From NCBI RefSeq assembly GCF_029844725.1, contig NZ_JAOCKJ010000001.1:248001-312000 (forward strand): a DNA stretch of 64,000 bases, given 5' to 3'. Numbering within the stretch: position 1 is the first letter of the stretch; each line of letters starts with the position of its first letter. Source of the stretch: Pantoea sp. GD03673 (GTDB lineage Bacteria > Pseudomonadota > Gammaproteobacteria > Enterobacterales > Enterobacteriaceae). The position numbers and the translations under genes were made by a program. Positions 1-9,611 of this stretch are shown piece after piece. The notes beneath the pieces were generated by a model, which saw nothing but the letters and a program-made list of their open reading frames with translations, made no database searches and was not told where the DNA came from.

Positions 1-233
1 TGCCGAGGTGAGTGAAAACAAAAAGATCATCCGGGGCGTAAGCGCTGGCGTCGCGCCGGGGGGCGAATCGGTGTCTGACTTGCGAACCCTGCCAATTGTC
101 GTATTCATGTTAGCACTCTGGTTTTTATTTGAAACTGGATTGGCAATACAATTAGCAGCAGAGGTTTTTTTTTGCAACTTCTTTTCCGGGTGGTTAAGCT
201 GACACTCTGTGACAGGTAAAGTGAGAAAAGAGC
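1..233. other. intergenic leader upstream of hxlR-type regulator
   Basis: I see no convincing gene here. A reading frame runs from the left edge to position 202, but it resembles no protein I know and has no usable ribosome binding site. The stretch most likely holds the promoter of the HxlR-type regulator, whose ATG at 234 follows a purine-rich GAGAAAAGAG. HxlR genes often face a divergent oxidoreductase, but nothing to the left is visible. Confidence 0.4.
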
Positions 234-689
234 ATGGCTAAGCAGGAATCCCTGAGGACCAGTGAGTGTCCGGTTGCCCGAACTCTGGAAACGATAGGTG
301 AACGCTGGTGCATGATGATCGTGCGGGAAGCTTTTGATGACGTCCGCAGATTTAGTGATTTTCAGCGCAATTTAGGGCTGGCGAAAAATATCCTGGCGTC
401 GCGCCTGAAGCAGCTGGTGGAGACGGGCGTGCTTGCGATTGCACCCGCCTCCGATGGCAGTGCCTACAGCGAATATGTCCTGACCGAGCGAGGCCGTTCG
501 CTGTTTCCGGTTGTGGTGGCCATGCGTCAGTGGGGTGAGCGTTATCTGTTTGAGAAGGGCGAAACGCACTCGGTCCTGCTGGATAATGCCGAAGGGAAGC
601 CGCTGCCGCGCCTGGAAGTGTACTCCTCAACGGGGCAAAAACTTGGCCCTGCCGACTGTCATCGTCAGCGGGTAGTCGCCGAAGGTTAA
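234..689 (+). CDS. HxlR/MarR-like winged-helix transcriptional regulator
   Basis: A 151-residue DNA-binding protein of the HxlR family. The start has the family hallmark of a Cys-Pro near residue 12 (SECPVARTLETIGERWCMMI), followed by a winged helix (FSDFQRNLGLAKNILASRLK) and a wing carrying the YVLTERG motif around residue 80. HxlR proteins act as dimers and usually control a neighbouring oxidoreductase or transporter in response to reactive aldehydes, quinones or redox stress; the conserved N-terminal Cys is often the sensor. The NCS1 permease lies 315 bp downstream on the same strand, too far for a confident operon. The target is unknown. The family call is firm, the specific role is not. 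Confidence 0.85.
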   Translation: MAKQESLRTSECPVARTLETIGERWCMMIVREAFDDVRRFSDFQRNLGLAKNILASRLKQLVETGVLAIAPASDGSAYSEYVLTERGRSLFPVVVAMRQWGERYLFEKGETHSVLLDNAEGKPLPRLEVYSSTGQKLGPADCHRQRVVAEG

Positions 690-1004
690 GTCTTTCCTTC
701 TGGGTGCTTTCTGAGCCTGACATCACCGATCATCGCTTGCGGTGTTCGGAGATGGCATCACGCCCGATTTACGCCTCGCTATAATGCCGTTTTCCTCAAA
801 AACCGCGCCGCACGCGCTCTTATCTGACTGATCCGCAGTAAAACGAAACGGCCGGTATCATCACATTTTCCAATGACGGGTTGCCTTGTAAGTTCCCGGA
901 GCGCATGACACCATTGCCAATTGTATAGACATGTCTCTTCAACCGCAGTTCTGGCAGATCACTCTTTCAATTAATGCGTCTCTCACTGGTTCAGCGAGGA
1001 ATCT
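690..1004. other. intergenic region, probable permease promoter
   Basis: No gene is supported in these 315 bp. A TATAAT hexamer lies at 783-788 within CGCTATAATGCC. A TTGTATAGACATG stretch near 920-933 looks like a GntR-type half palindrome or a promoter -10 for the permease. Neither assignment is strong. Confidence 0.3.
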
Positions 1005-2435
1005 ATGTCGGTCAAACCATCTGTAGCAGAGTATTCAGGCGCAGAGAAACAGCGCCTCTCAGAAACCCGTTCCATTGATTACATCCCGTTGCGCGAACGG
1101 CACGGTCATCCCTTCAGCCAGTTCACGCTCTGGTTCGGTGGCAACCTGCAAATCACGGCCATTGTTACGGGTGCGCTGGCCGTAGTTCTCGGAGGAGACG
1201 TTGTATGGTCGCTCATCGGGTTACTGGTGGGGCAGATTCTGGGTGCAGCGATCATGTCTTTGCATGCTATTCAGGGACCGCGCCTCGGCTTACCGCAGAT
1301 GATTACCAGCCGTATGCAGTTTGGTGTGTTTGGGGCCGTGATTCCGCTTGTGCTGGTCTGCATTATGTATGTGGGGTTCTCAGCCAGCGGGACAGTGCTG
1401 GCGGGGCAGGCGCTGGCTAAACTTATCCATGTCAGTCATTCAGCCGGGATGATTTTGTTCAGCGCCCTTATCGTGATCATTGCGGTGCTGGGGTATCGCG
1501 TGATCCACCAGTTAGGGAAGCTGGCGAGCATCATTGGCGTTTTAGCTTTTGCTTATCTGTTTATCACGCTGTTCTCTGCGCATGACTTATCTGCGGTGTG
1601 GCAAAACCAGCACTTTACCCTGGCAAATTTCCTGCTGGCCGTCTCCCTGTCTTCCTCCTGGCAAATTGCCTTCTGTCCTTATGTCTCGGATTATTCACGC
1701 TATCTGCCCGCAGACGTCTCCGCGAAGAAGCTGTTCAGCGCGGTCTTTTTTGGCACCGTACTGGGCACGCAGGCCTCGATGACGCTGGGCGTGATTGTTG
1801 CGGCCATTGCCGGAAGTGCGTTTGCAGGCAATGAGGTCGGTTACATCGTGAGCATGGGCAGCACTGCGACCATGGCTATGGTGATTTATTTCGCGATTTG
1901 CTTTGGAAAAATCACGTTTACCACGCTGAATGCCTACGGCAGTTTTATGTCACTGACGACCATCGTCTCTGGCTTCCGCCAGCAAACCACGCTGAGCCGG
2001 GGGGCACGCATTCTGTTTGTGGTGCTGATGGTGACTCTGGCCTGCGTTATTGCTCTGCTCAGTGAACCGGCCTTTCTCAAATCCTTTACCCACTTCCTGC
2101 TCTTTCTGCTGGCTTTCTTTGTGCCCTGGAGCGCAATCAGCCTGACCGATTTCTATCTGATCACCAAAGGCCGGGTTGATGTTCCCGCACTGTCGCAGCC
2201 GGACGGACGTTATGGACGCTGGAACCTGACAGGCATTGCTGTCTACTTTCTGGGGGTCGCGGTGCAACTGCCTTTTATCGACAACCCTCTGCACCACGGC
2301 TCACTGACCTGGATGTTTGCCGGAAATGATGTCTCGTGGATTATCGGCTGGCTGGCGACGGCACTGTTATGGCTTATCGCCAGCCGCTGGGATCGCCGTG
2401 GCAAACCCGTGCAGTCCGTTTATGACGCGGTATAA
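1005..2435 (+). CDS. NCS1-family purine/cytosine permease
   Basis: A 476-residue inner-membrane protein with about twelve hydrophobic segments, typical of the nucleobase:cation symporter-1 family (CodB/Fcy2 type). Family features include the N-terminal PLRERHGHPFSQFTLWF segment, the GPRLGLPQMITSRMQFG loop near residue 91-108, and the SYVSDYSRYLP-like motif (CPYVSDYSRYLP) near residue 224-235. Such proteins import cytosine, purines, allantoin or related compounds with protons or sodium. No cytosine deaminase gene is adjacent, so the CodB symbol is not justified. The window carries several purine-degradation genes, so a purine or related heterocycle is a reasonable but unproven substrate. The ATG at 1005 follows GAGGAATCT. 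Confidence 0.85.
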   Translation: MSVKPSVAEYSGAEKQRLSETRSIDYIPLRERHGHPFSQFTLWFGGNLQITAIVTGALAVVLGGDVVWSLIGLLVGQILGAAIMSLHAIQGPRLGLPQMITSRMQFGVFGAVIPLVLVCIMYVGFSASGTVLAGQALAKLIHVSHSAGMILFSALIVIIAVLGYRVIHQLGKLASIIGVLAFAYLFITLFSAHDLSAVWQNQHFTLANFLLAVSLSSSWQIAFCPYVSDYSRYLPADVSAKKLFSAVFFGTVLGTQASMTLGVIVAAIAGSAFAGNEVGYIVSMGSTATMAMVIYFAICFGKITFTTLNAYGSFMSLTTIVSGFRQQTTLSRGARILFVVLMVTLACVIALLSEPAFLKSFTHFLLFLLAFFVPWSAISLTDFYLITKGRVDVPALSQPDGRYGRWNLTGIAVYFLGVAVQLPFIDNPLHHGSLTWMFAGNDVSWIIGWLATALLWLIASRWDRRGKPVQSVYDAV

Positions 2436-2441
2436 CAAGGA

Positions 2442-2465
2442 AAAAGCCGCCTGGAGGCGGCTTTT
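2442..2465 (+). terminator. intrinsic terminator after NCS1 permease
   Basis: AAAAGCCGCC, a TGGA loop and GGCGGCTTTT form a perfect 10-bp stem with flanking A and T tracts just after the permease stop. The symmetry lets it work in both directions, also bounding the leftward MFS gene. Confidence 0.9.
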
Positions 2466-2547
2466 ATTCAGGGGCTGTCAGGCTTCCCGGAGGGCGGATC
2501 GCCCGTGTGCGAGGCAGCTGCCGGTTCTGTCGTGACAGGGCATGAGA

Positions 2548-3870
2548 TCATGCCGCTGAAACGTCCGCTGCGCCGGTCTGCGCCTCGGCGACCAGCGGTT
2601 TTTCCGGCTGCAGCAGCGTCATCGCCAGCATGCTGCCGAAGGCGATCAGTGCGGTAACGGTAAACATGGCGTTGTAGCCGTAATATTCCGCCAGCCAGCC
2701 ACAGAGCATCGGAGAGATGATCGCCGCCAGATTCGCAATCGCCAGTGTCATGCCGCTGAAGGTGCCGACCGAGGCTTTCGGGGTGACATCAATCACCACC
2801 GACCAGTAGACATTATTTACCAGCGCATTCAGCGCATTGCCCAGCGTCATCAGCGCAATAATCCCGGCGGCTGACTGCACATGGGGAATGGCCATGAAGC
2901 AGCAGGCGGTGCCGCACAGCGTGACCGCCGCAAACAGATTGCGCGCCAGCCGCAGATTACGGAAGCGGGCCAGCAGGGCATCGGCAATACGCCCGCCCAG
3001 CAGTACCGTGATGCAGGCACCGCTCCACGGGATCATCGCCACGTACCACAGCGAGTGCAGGTCGTAATGAAAATTATCCTGCAGATACTTCGGCATCCAG
3101 GTCACCAGGGTAAAGGTGATGTAGAGGAAGGAGAAGTAGCCCAGCGCGTTGCAGACCAGCGTGCGGCTGGTAAAAAAGCGCCACCAGGGCAGTGAACGGC
3201 TGTCGCCTGCGCTGCGACGCTGACCGCGCTGAATCAGCAACCGTTCGGCTTCGCTGGTGTGGGGGCTCGTTTCCGGGCTGTCGCTGAAGGTGCGGGCAAA
3301 CAGCGCCATCGCCAGCAGGGAGAAAACCCCGAGCAGGATAAACATCATGCGCCAGTCGTGAGTCAGCAGCAGCAGGCCCACCGCAATGGGGGCGGTCAGC
3401 AGCGCCCCAACCTGGGTAGAGAGCAGGCCGATGCCCAGCGCAAAGCCGCGTTCGTTATCGGGTGCCCAGTGGGCAATCGCCTTATTCATCAGTGCATAGG
3501 CCGGGCCTTCGGAAAATCCAAACAGTATCCGCAGGGCAGCAAACCCCATAATGGCAGAGCCGCCAAACAGCGCCATGCCCAGTTCACCGGCCCAGGCGGT
3601 GGCGATCTCCAGCAGCGACCAGAGCACGCCAGCCAGCAGCCAGACCTTTTTCGTGCCGATACGGTCGGCAAGAAAACCGCCACACAGCGAACCAAACAGA
3701 TAGCCAAAGCCAAAATACCCCAGCACTGCGCCAAGCTGGACTTTGCTGAAGTGGTACTCCGCCGCAATAGCGTTGGCCGCGAACGACAGCGCGCCGCGAT
3801 CGATGTAGTTGATCAGCGCGATCAGGAACAGCAGTGAAAAAATGGTGTAACGGTAACGGCTGGATGTCAT
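2548..3870 (-). CDS. MFS transporter, anion:cation symporter (ACS)-like
   Basis: A 440-residue major facilitator with twelve predicted membrane segments. The N-terminal NYIDRGALSFAA and the loop LADRIGTKKVWLLAG are typical of the ACS family (D-galactonate, glucarate, phthalate and hexuronate carriers), and FGFSEGPAYALMNKAIAHW is the usual TM4 signature. The ATG at 3870 is chosen because AGGAGA lies at the right distance upstream; the frame is open 22 codons further but without a ribosome binding site. The gene stands alone, with no sugar-acid dehydratase or aldolase beside it, so the organic-acid substrate is unknown. The family call is strong. Confidence 0.85.
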   Translation of the reverse strand: MTSSRYRYTIFSLLFLIALINYIDRGALSFAANAIAAEYHFSKVQLGAVLGYFGFGYLFGSLCGGFLADRIGTKKVWLLAGVLWSLLEIATAWAGELGMALFGGSAIMGFAALRILFGFSEGPAYALMNKAIAHWAPDNERGFALGIGLLSTQVGALLTAPIAVGLLLLTHDWRMMFILLGVFSLLAMALFARTFSDSPETSPHTSEAERLLIQRGQRRSAGDSRSLPWWRFFTSRTLVCNALGYFSFLYITFTLVTWMPKYLQDNFHYDLHSLWYVAMIPWSGACITVLLGGRIADALLARFRNLRLARNLFAAVTLCGTACCFMAIPHVQSAAGIIALMTLGNALNALVNNVYWSVVIDVTPKASVGTFSGMTLAIANLAAIISPMLCGWLAEYYGYNAMFTVTALIAFGSMLAMTLLQPEKPLVAEAQTGAADVSAA

Positions 3871-4048
3871 CTCACGTCTCCTGATTAAATGTCTCAGGAG
3901 AGCCGAAGCAAGATTAATGCCGGAAACGAGGGGCATCCGGCAAAACCTGGGCTGACAGCGGCTGCGGGCTGCTCAGGGGCTCAATGAGCCCGCTAATTAT
4001 TCGCCTGCGCATCAATGCGGTGCAGTCGTTGCCTGTCGATGGGGAACC

Positions 4049-5047
4049 TCAGGCGGCGTTATGATGGCTGGTGCTGACGTGGGGCAGCGGGAGAACCCGG
4101 GTTTCAGCTGCTGGGTGATCTTCCGGCATTTCGCCGATGTGCTGCAAAATCTGCTGCTGATACGTCGCATCGGCGACCGTGGTCTGTTCACTCAGCAGCA
4201 CGCCCGCTTCATTGACGTTTTTCCCTTCCACTTTTACTTTACGGGTGGCACTGGCCAGCATCCACTCATATTCAATATCCACATGGCCGCTGTCGATGCA
4301 GCGAATTCCACGCTGACTCAAATCATAGGCCAGGACGGTTGCCGTCGGCCCTAATGAAATCAAGACCAGATCAAAGTTGACTGCATTCGCTAATACCGTA
4401 TCAAAGAGACGATCATAAACGGAAAAAGCATTACGGTTCAGTGTCGTGATGCGTTTAATTTCGCTGGCTCCCTCCAGTAAATTATTGCCTAATCCCAGAC
4501 GGGTACCACTGCCTTCAACAATTAAAACCCGGCGACCCTGATAAAGCTGTTTAAATTTGTCGAATATCGTCTGTGATAAGTGTTTGGCTTTATAATCGTG
4601 ATAGGGGCGGGTAACGGAGGTATTTCCATACTGGTACTGATTATTCAGCAGAGCATCATAATGTTTAAAGTAAAATGATTTATGGAAGAACCAGAACAGG
4701 GCCGATCCACGCCGCATATTGCGGGTTGTGCGAAAGGCATCCGGCAGGCAAATCAGGCAGTTCGGGTTGTGCTGGGGTTCCTGCTGCAGCAGCGCCTTGA
4801 GCCTTGCCGACAGTTTTGGGTCAAAGGGCTGAAAACCAATATTTTTATACCAGGTCATTTCCAGCTCCCCGTCGCCGTAACGGGCCAGCGATAATTGCGG
4901 GTTACGTAATAGCAGATCGATAGTTTCTTCTATCGACATGACGGAATAACGCTTTACCCGTGCCTGTGCAGCAGGGTAGCGAATGGCCGCATTAATAAAT
5001 TTAAACGGGAAACGAAACTTGCGATAAATAGCGTTGAGTGCGGACAT
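4049..5047 (-). CDS. GT-D fold glycosyltransferase (DUF1792/SP_1767-like)
   Basis: A 332-residue cytoplasmic protein resembling the GT-D type glycosyltransferases first described in streptococcal adhesin glycosylation. Visible signatures are LSLARYGDGELEMTW near residue 52-66, where the DGE triad is the expected metal/sugar-nucleotide site, then VLIVEGSGTRLGLGNNLLEG and LVLISLGPTATVLAYDLSQRG, and DSGHVDIEYEW near residue 250. A short basic N-terminus precedes the domain. No capsule, LPS or adhesin genes flank it, so the acceptor is unknown. It has a 650-bp AT-rich upstream region, unlike its neighbours, which may indicate transfer. The family match is good and the substrate unknown. Confidence 0.8.
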   Translation of the reverse strand: MSALNAIYRKFRFPFKFINAAIRYPAAQARVKRYSVMSIEETIDLLLRNPQLSLARYGDGELEMTWYKNIGFQPFDPKLSARLKALLQQEPQHNPNCLICLPDAFRTTRNMRRGSALFWFFHKSFYFKHYDALLNNQYQYGNTSVTRPYHDYKAKHLSQTIFDKFKQLYQGRRVLIVEGSGTRLGLGNNLLEGASEIKRITTLNRNAFSVYDRLFDTVLANAVNFDLVLISLGPTATVLAYDLSQRGIRCIDSGHVDIEYEWMLASATRKVKVEGKNVNEAGVLLSEQTTVADATYQQQILQHIGEMPEDHPAAETRVLPLPHVSTSHHNAA

Positions 5048-5716
5048 AGTTAACCTGCCTGGTTATTGCTGCCAGAGAAAATCCCGCCTGCTGGCCGGAT
5101 GAATATAAAATAAGAGTGATGATATATATCACAGATAAAAGTGGCGTCAGGCTACGGAATATCTGAAATCGTTTTCATCGTCAGAATCCTTTCCATTATT
5201 AATCTATTCCTTTTTGAAGGCAGCGTTAAAAAAATAGGGGCAGAGTAAAGTCAACGGCCATTATTAATAATCTGAAAACCCTTAAAACCGCATGAGCACT
5301 GATAACCGGAAGGTTAAAAACAACAGGGCGCTAAGTTTCCTGATTCTGGCATTAAGAGTTGTTGCAGAGCAGAGCGTGCAAACCATTATTATTATTTGAC
5401 ACTCATTATCCTTCTTTGATCGAAATCAGGCTGGCGTTAAAGAAGCGCGGCTGGCCTGTTATTTGTTCGCCTTTGAACAAAAGGTGCGGTAACTGTCGGC
5501 CTATGGTTAACTTTTTGTGATGGATATCGCGTATTTACCCCTTAGGAAAGTAAAAAAAGCGGCTTCAGAGCCGCTGTATTCAATATGTTTAATAAATATT
5601 TTTAATGGGTTACGTCTGTACACGTTTTTACATATTTCACACGTAAGTTAAAATATCGTTGAGTTTATGTTTCTGGCTTAACTTTCTGATTACCGCTAAT
5701 GACCCGAGGATGGATC
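5048..5716. other. long AT-rich intergenic region upstream of gcd
   Basis: About 670 bp with no supported gene, visibly more AT-rich than the surroundings. It contains a GATATATATC palindrome at 5121-5130 within the probable promoter of the leftward glycosyltransferase, a leftward intrinsic terminator at 5552-5575, and the gcd promoter region. Nothing else is recognisable. Confidence 0.5.
5552..5575 (-). terminator. leftward intrinsic terminator with no gene upstream
   Basis: Read on the minus strand, AGCGGCT, loop CTGA and AGCCGCT form a perfect 7-bp stem followed by seven T residues. The plus strand has no T tract after the stem, so orientation is clear. There is no minus-strand gene between this terminator and gcd, which starts about 140 bp away on the plus strand. 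Confidence 0.75.
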
Positions 5717-8074
5717 ATGATCAATAAAATAACCAGTATAATCATGGCGATATTTGCTATTGCCCTGATTTACATGGGAGGACAACTTCTGCTTGCAGGC
5801 GGCAGCGCGTTCTATGCGCTGATGGGCGTGGGCGTACTGCTCAGCGCAATTCTGCTGATGATGAACAAACGCAGTGCGCTGACGCTCTACGCGCTGCTGA
5901 TGTGGGTCACGCTGTTCTGGACAATCTGGGAAGTGGGCTTCGATAAATGGCAGTGGATCCCACGTGGCGACCTGTTTGGTGTGCTGGGCGTCTGGCTCGC
6001 ACTGCCGTGGGTGGTACGTCCTCTCTATCAGGGGCAGCGTCGCTTCCATCCTTTCCTTGGCGGCTCCGTGGTGCTGATGGTGCTGCTGGTCATTGGCCTC
6101 TGCTTTTACGATCCGCTGCCGCAACAGGGCACCATTAATACGCCGCGCAACGCCTCTGCGACCGGCGGTGCTGCTGAAGAGTGGCGCGCCTATGGCGGAA
6201 CCGCAGATGGACAGCGTTTTTCAGCGCTGAAGCAGATCACTAAAGAGAACGTGAAAGATCTGGAAGTCGCCTGGACCTATCACACCGGCGATCTGCGTCA
6301 GGGTGATGATGCAACCGAATACACCTTTGAAGCGACGCCGCTGAAAGCCAACGGTATGCTTTATTTCTGTACACCGCACAACGAGGTTCATGCCCTTGAC
6401 CCGGAAACCGGTGCGGTGAAGTGGAAAACGATGCCGGATAAAAACCGCTCTTATCTGCAGCAGCATCAGACCTGCCGTGGCGTGAGCTACTTTGATGCCG
6501 GTCAGCAGGCGCAGCAGCAGACGGGCGCATCACCGGCTCTCTGCCGCAAGCGTATCTTCAATGCAACGACCGATGCCCGCCTGCTGGCGCTGGATGCCGA
6601 CACCGGTAAACCCTGTGCTGACTTTGGTGACAATGGTGTCGTGAACCTGCGCACCAGCATGGGTGACGTGCGTCCGCACGCGCTGATGCAGACTGCCGCG
6701 CCTCTGGTGGCTGGCAATCTGGTGATTGTTGGCGGTTCGGTGATGGATAACGGCTTCAACAGCGGTAACCCATCGGGTGTGATCCGTGCTTATGATGCCG
6801 TCACCGGGCGTCTGGTGTGGAACTTCGATCCGGCGAATCCCGATAACACCGCACCGATCGCTACAGGGGCAACCTACCCGCAGGATACGCCGGTCGCCTG
6901 GGCCACCCTGAGCGCCGATTTGAAAAACGGTCTGGTCTATGTGCCATTTGGTAACGCCTCACCGGATGAAGTCGGTATTGAACGCGATCCTGCCAGCAAC
7001 ACCGAAAAATTCCGTGATGCGCTGGTGGCACTGGATCTGAAAACCGGTGCCTTCAAATGGCGTTATCAGAGTTCGAACCACGACCTGTGGGATCGCGATA
7101 ACCCGTCACAGCCGTCGCTGGTGGACATCAACTATCAGGGCAAACCGCAACCGGCGGTGATCCTGCCGACCAAAACCGGCAACCTGTTTGTGCTGAACCG
7201 CCTGACCGGTGAACCGGTTTACCCGGTAGAGCAGGTTAAGGTCTCTACGGATGGGATTAAAGGTGAGCAGTATGCGGCGACCCAGCCGGTCTCCAGCCTG
7301 AACTTCATTCCGCAGCCGCTGACGGAGAAGTCGATGTGGGGCATTACGCCGTTTGATCAGATGGCGTGCCGTACCACCCTCCGTGAGCTGCGGTATGACG
7401 GTAACCCGTGGACGCCGCCAACGGAGAAAGGCTCCCTGATCTTCCCGGGCAATATCGGGGTGTTCAACTGGGGTTCCGTGGCCGTTGACCCACAGCGTCA
7501 GATGCTGATTGCGGCACCGGTGCGCCTCGCGTACAAATACAACCTCATCAGACGCACGCCGGAAACGGAAACCCAGCGTACCTTCACCAAAGATGGCACG
7601 CCGTACTGGAACGAGAACTTCCACGGGGATTACGCTATCCACATTCAGCAAATGGCGTCGGGTCTGGGGATCCCCTGCATCGCGCCACCGTGGGGTCGTA
7701 TGGTGGGTGTGGATCTCACCACCGGCAAAACCCAATGGCTGCGTCGCGTCGGCACCACCAAAAACCTGAAGACCAGCTTCCTGCCAGGCCGCTTCCCGCT
7801 CGGTTTCCCGATGGGTATGGTGGCGCACGGCGGACCGCTGCTGACTGCGGGTGATCTGGTGTTCCACGGCGCAACGGCAGATAACTTCTTCCGGGCGTAT
7901 GACAGCACCACTGGCGAACTGCTGTGGCAGACTGAACTGAGTGCGGGTGCGCAGGCCACGCCATCCACCTTTATGGGCAAAGATGGTAAGCAGTATGTGG
8001 TGATCGCCGCAGGCGGCCACGGCTCGCTTGGCACCACCCCAGGCGACAGCGTTGTCGCGTTCCGTCTGAAATAA
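5717..8074 (+). CDS. gcd: membrane-bound PQQ-dependent glucose dehydrogenase
   Basis: A 785-residue quinoprotein that oxidises D-glucose to gluconolactone in the periplasm and passes electrons to ubiquinone. Residues 1-140 contain about five hydrophobic segments, the usual Gcd membrane anchor. The rest is an eight-bladed propeller with tryptophan-docking repeats (DPETGAVKWK, DAVTGRLVWNFDP, DLKTGAFKWRYQ, DSTTGELLWQTELS). The segment EEWRAYGGTADGQRFSAL opens the PQQ domain, and SSNHDLWDRDNPSQPSL holds the conserved active-site region. The ATG at 5717 has AGGA upstream; an in-frame ATG at 5699 lacks a good site. Length is close to the E. coli enzyme. PQQ synthesis genes are not in the window. 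In plant-associated relatives this enzyme drives gluconic acid secretion and phosphate solubilisation (inference here). Confidence 0.96.
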   Translation: MINKITSIIMAIFAIALIYMGGQLLLAGGSAFYALMGVGVLLSAILLMMNKRSALTLYALLMWVTLFWTIWEVGFDKWQWIPRGDLFGVLGVWLALPWVVRPLYQGQRRFHPFLGGSVVLMVLLVIGLCFYDPLPQQGTINTPRNASATGGAAEEWRAYGGTADGQRFSALKQITKENVKDLEVAWTYHTGDLRQGDDATEYTFEATPLKANGMLYFCTPHNEVHALDPETGAVKWKTMPDKNRSYLQQHQTCRGVSYFDAGQQAQQQTGASPALCRKRIFNATTDARLLALDADTGKPCADFGDNGVVNLRTSMGDVRPHALMQTAAPLVAGNLVIVGGSVMDNGFNSGNPSGVIRAYDAVTGRLVWNFDPANPDNTAPIATGATYPQDTPVAWATLSADLKNGLVYVPFGNASPDEVGIERDPASNTEKFRDALVALDLKTGAFKWRYQSSNHDLWDRDNPSQPSLVDINYQGKPQPAVILPTKTGNLFVLNRLTGEPVYPVEQVKVSTDGIKGEQYAATQPVSSLNFIPQPLTEKSMWGITPFDQMACRTTLRELRYDGNPWTPPTEKGSLIFPGNIGVFNWGSVAVDPQRQMLIAAPVRLAYKYNLIRRTPETETQRTFTKDGTPYWNENFHGDYAIHIQQMASGLGIPCIAPPWGRMVGVDLTTGKTQWLRRVGTTKNLKTSFLPGRFPLGFPMGMVAHGGPLLTAGDLVFHGATADNFFRAYDSTTGELLWQTELSAGAQATPSTFMGKDGKQYVVIAAGGHGSLGTTPGDSVVAFRLK

Positions 8075-8080
8075 GTCATG

Positions 8081-8109
8081 CTGAGCGCCGCCCTGGCGCT
8101 CAGTTTTTT
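8081..8109 (+). terminator. gcd intrinsic terminator
   Basis: CTGAGCGCC, loop GCCCT and GGCGCTCAG form a perfect 9-bp GC-rich stem followed by six T residues, starting six bases after the gcd stop codon. Confidence 0.95.
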
Positions 8110-8288
8110 CCCGTGCTCACGCGGGTTTCCTTCCGGCATCACACCTTCGCTTTCAGACTGTCTCAATGGGTTTGCAACAGGTACGGGGACGTCTTCGGAT
8201 TACGCGGGGGCTGACTTCAGGGAGGTCACGCAGCGGGGAGAGTACGTTGATTGCAGCGTGCCACGTCAGTGACGCAGCACGCTGACCC

Positions 8289-9320
8289 TTATGCGCCGAC
8301 GTTCACCACGGTTTTACCGAAGTTTTTGCCATTCAGCATATCGATAAACGCCTGCGGTGCGTTTTCTAAGCCGTCGATCATGTGCTCGCGATAGTGGATT
8401 TTTTTGCTCTCCACCAGGGGACGCATCGCCTCCAGGAACGCCGGATAGTGGTCACCGTAATCCTGGAAGATAATAAAGCCCTGCATACGGATACGGCGCT
8501 TCAGAATGCCCGCCATAATGAGTGACGTTCTGTCCGGGCCTTCCGGCAGTTCACGCTGGCTGTACGCAGAAACCAGGCCACAGACCGGCACGCGTGCGGC
8601 GGTGTTAAGCAGCGGGAAGACCGCATCAAACACTTTGCCACCGACATTTTCGAAATAGATATCAATGCCATCCGGGCAGGCATTTTTCAGCTGTTCTTCA
8701 AAGTCGGCACTGTGGTGATCGAGGCAGGCATCAAAGCCCAGCGTATCGACCGCATAACGGCATTTCTCTTCACCGCCCGCGACGCCCACCACACGACAGC
8801 CTTTCTGTTTACCTAACTGACCCACCGTTGCGCCTACCGGGCCGGTTGCCGCAGCGACCACCAGCGTTTCACCCGCTTCAGGCTGACCAATATCCATCAG
8901 CCCCATATAGGCGGTAAAGCCTGGCATCCCGAGAATACCCAGCGCCCATGATGGATGCGGCAGATCGTTGCCCAGCTTCGCAATTTCTTTGCCATCGGAA
9001 ACGGCATATTCCTGCCAGCCGCTCTGCGCCAGCACCCAGTCACCCGCTTTGAAATCGCTGTTTTTTGATTCAGCGACCTGACACACGGTGCCGCCCACCA
9101 TCGGCTGATCCAGCTCTGCCGGTGCAGCGTAAGATTTACCGTCATCCATCCGGCCCCGCATGTAGGGGTCGAGTGAAAGGTAGATGGTCTTCAGCAGCAC
9201 TTCGCCTTCTTTGATTTCCGGGATGGGCTGCGCCACATGGCGGAAATTCTCTTTGGTCGGCTCACCCTGCGGGCGTGAAGCCAGTAACCAGGCGTGGTTC
9301 TGGGTTGCTTGTTCAGTCAT
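8289..9320 (-). CDS. curA: NADP-dependent medium-chain oxidoreductase (CurA-like)
   Basis: A 343-residue zinc-free medium-chain reductase of the leukotriene B4 dehydrogenase/CurA group. The N-terminal NHAWLLASRPQGEPTKENFR and LSLDPYMRGRM motif near residue 50-60 are characteristic. The Rossmann domain has VAAATGPVGATVGQLGKQKGCRVVG near residue 154, and IYFENVGGKVFDAV lies near residue 220. E. coli CurA (YncB) reduces curcumin and other enones with NADPH. The ATG at 9320 follows GGAAG. The gene is monocistronic; a 15-bp class inverted repeat (CAGCGTGC to GCACGCTG) just past the stop may act as terminator, although it has no T tract. The family is certain, the physiological substrate is not. 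Confidence 0.88.
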   Translation of the reverse strand: MTEQATQNHAWLLASRPQGEPTKENFRHVAQPIPEIKEGEVLLKTIYLSLDPYMRGRMDDGKSYAAPAELDQPMVGGTVCQVAESKNSDFKAGDWVLAQSGWQEYAVSDGKEIAKLGNDLPHPSWALGILGMPGFTAYMGLMDIGQPEAGETLVVAAATGPVGATVGQLGKQKGCRVVGVAGGEEKCRYAVDTLGFDACLDHHSADFEEQLKNACPDGIDIYFENVGGKVFDAVFPLLNTAARVPVCGLVSAYSQRELPEGPDRTSLIMAGILKRRIRMQGFIIFQDYGDHYPAFLEAMRPLVESKKIHYREHMIDGLENAPQAFIDMLNGKNFGKTVVNVGA

Positions 9321-9611
9321 AGTGTCTTCCTTTTATCGCCGGGCAATACACAGGGCATTGCCATATGAATACCCGGAAAGTGTAGATGACTGCGGCGGGA
9401 ATGCATTTAGCGCTGTGAGCGGTAAGCGGATAACAGGGGTATGCGGGCATGCCGCAGCGGCACACAGGTTGCGGGGCGATATTCCCCATGCGATGACCCT
9501 GAGTGTGTTCACATCCGCTTGCAATAAAAGGTGCGACGATATTGCATCGCATCCAGCGCCACGGGTAGCACAACGGAGTGTGATAGAGATCAGGCAACAA
9601 AGGAGAAAAGC

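Noticed and set aside
8-202. A 64-codon reading frame at the left edge
   Set aside because: No known protein similarity, no ribosome site, and a hydrophobic, low-quality composition; it lies in a probable promoter region.
3259-3837. A 192-codon frame antisense to the MFS gene
   Set aside because: A shadow of the real minus-strand transporter, with repetitive Gln/Arg composition.
5115-5133. A CRP site in the GT-D promoter (AGTGA...TCACA)
   Set aside because: The spacer is 9 bp instead of 6.
7106-8020. A 304-codon frame antisense to gcd
   Set aside because: A shadow of the highly conserved gcd coding strand, with no similarity of its own.
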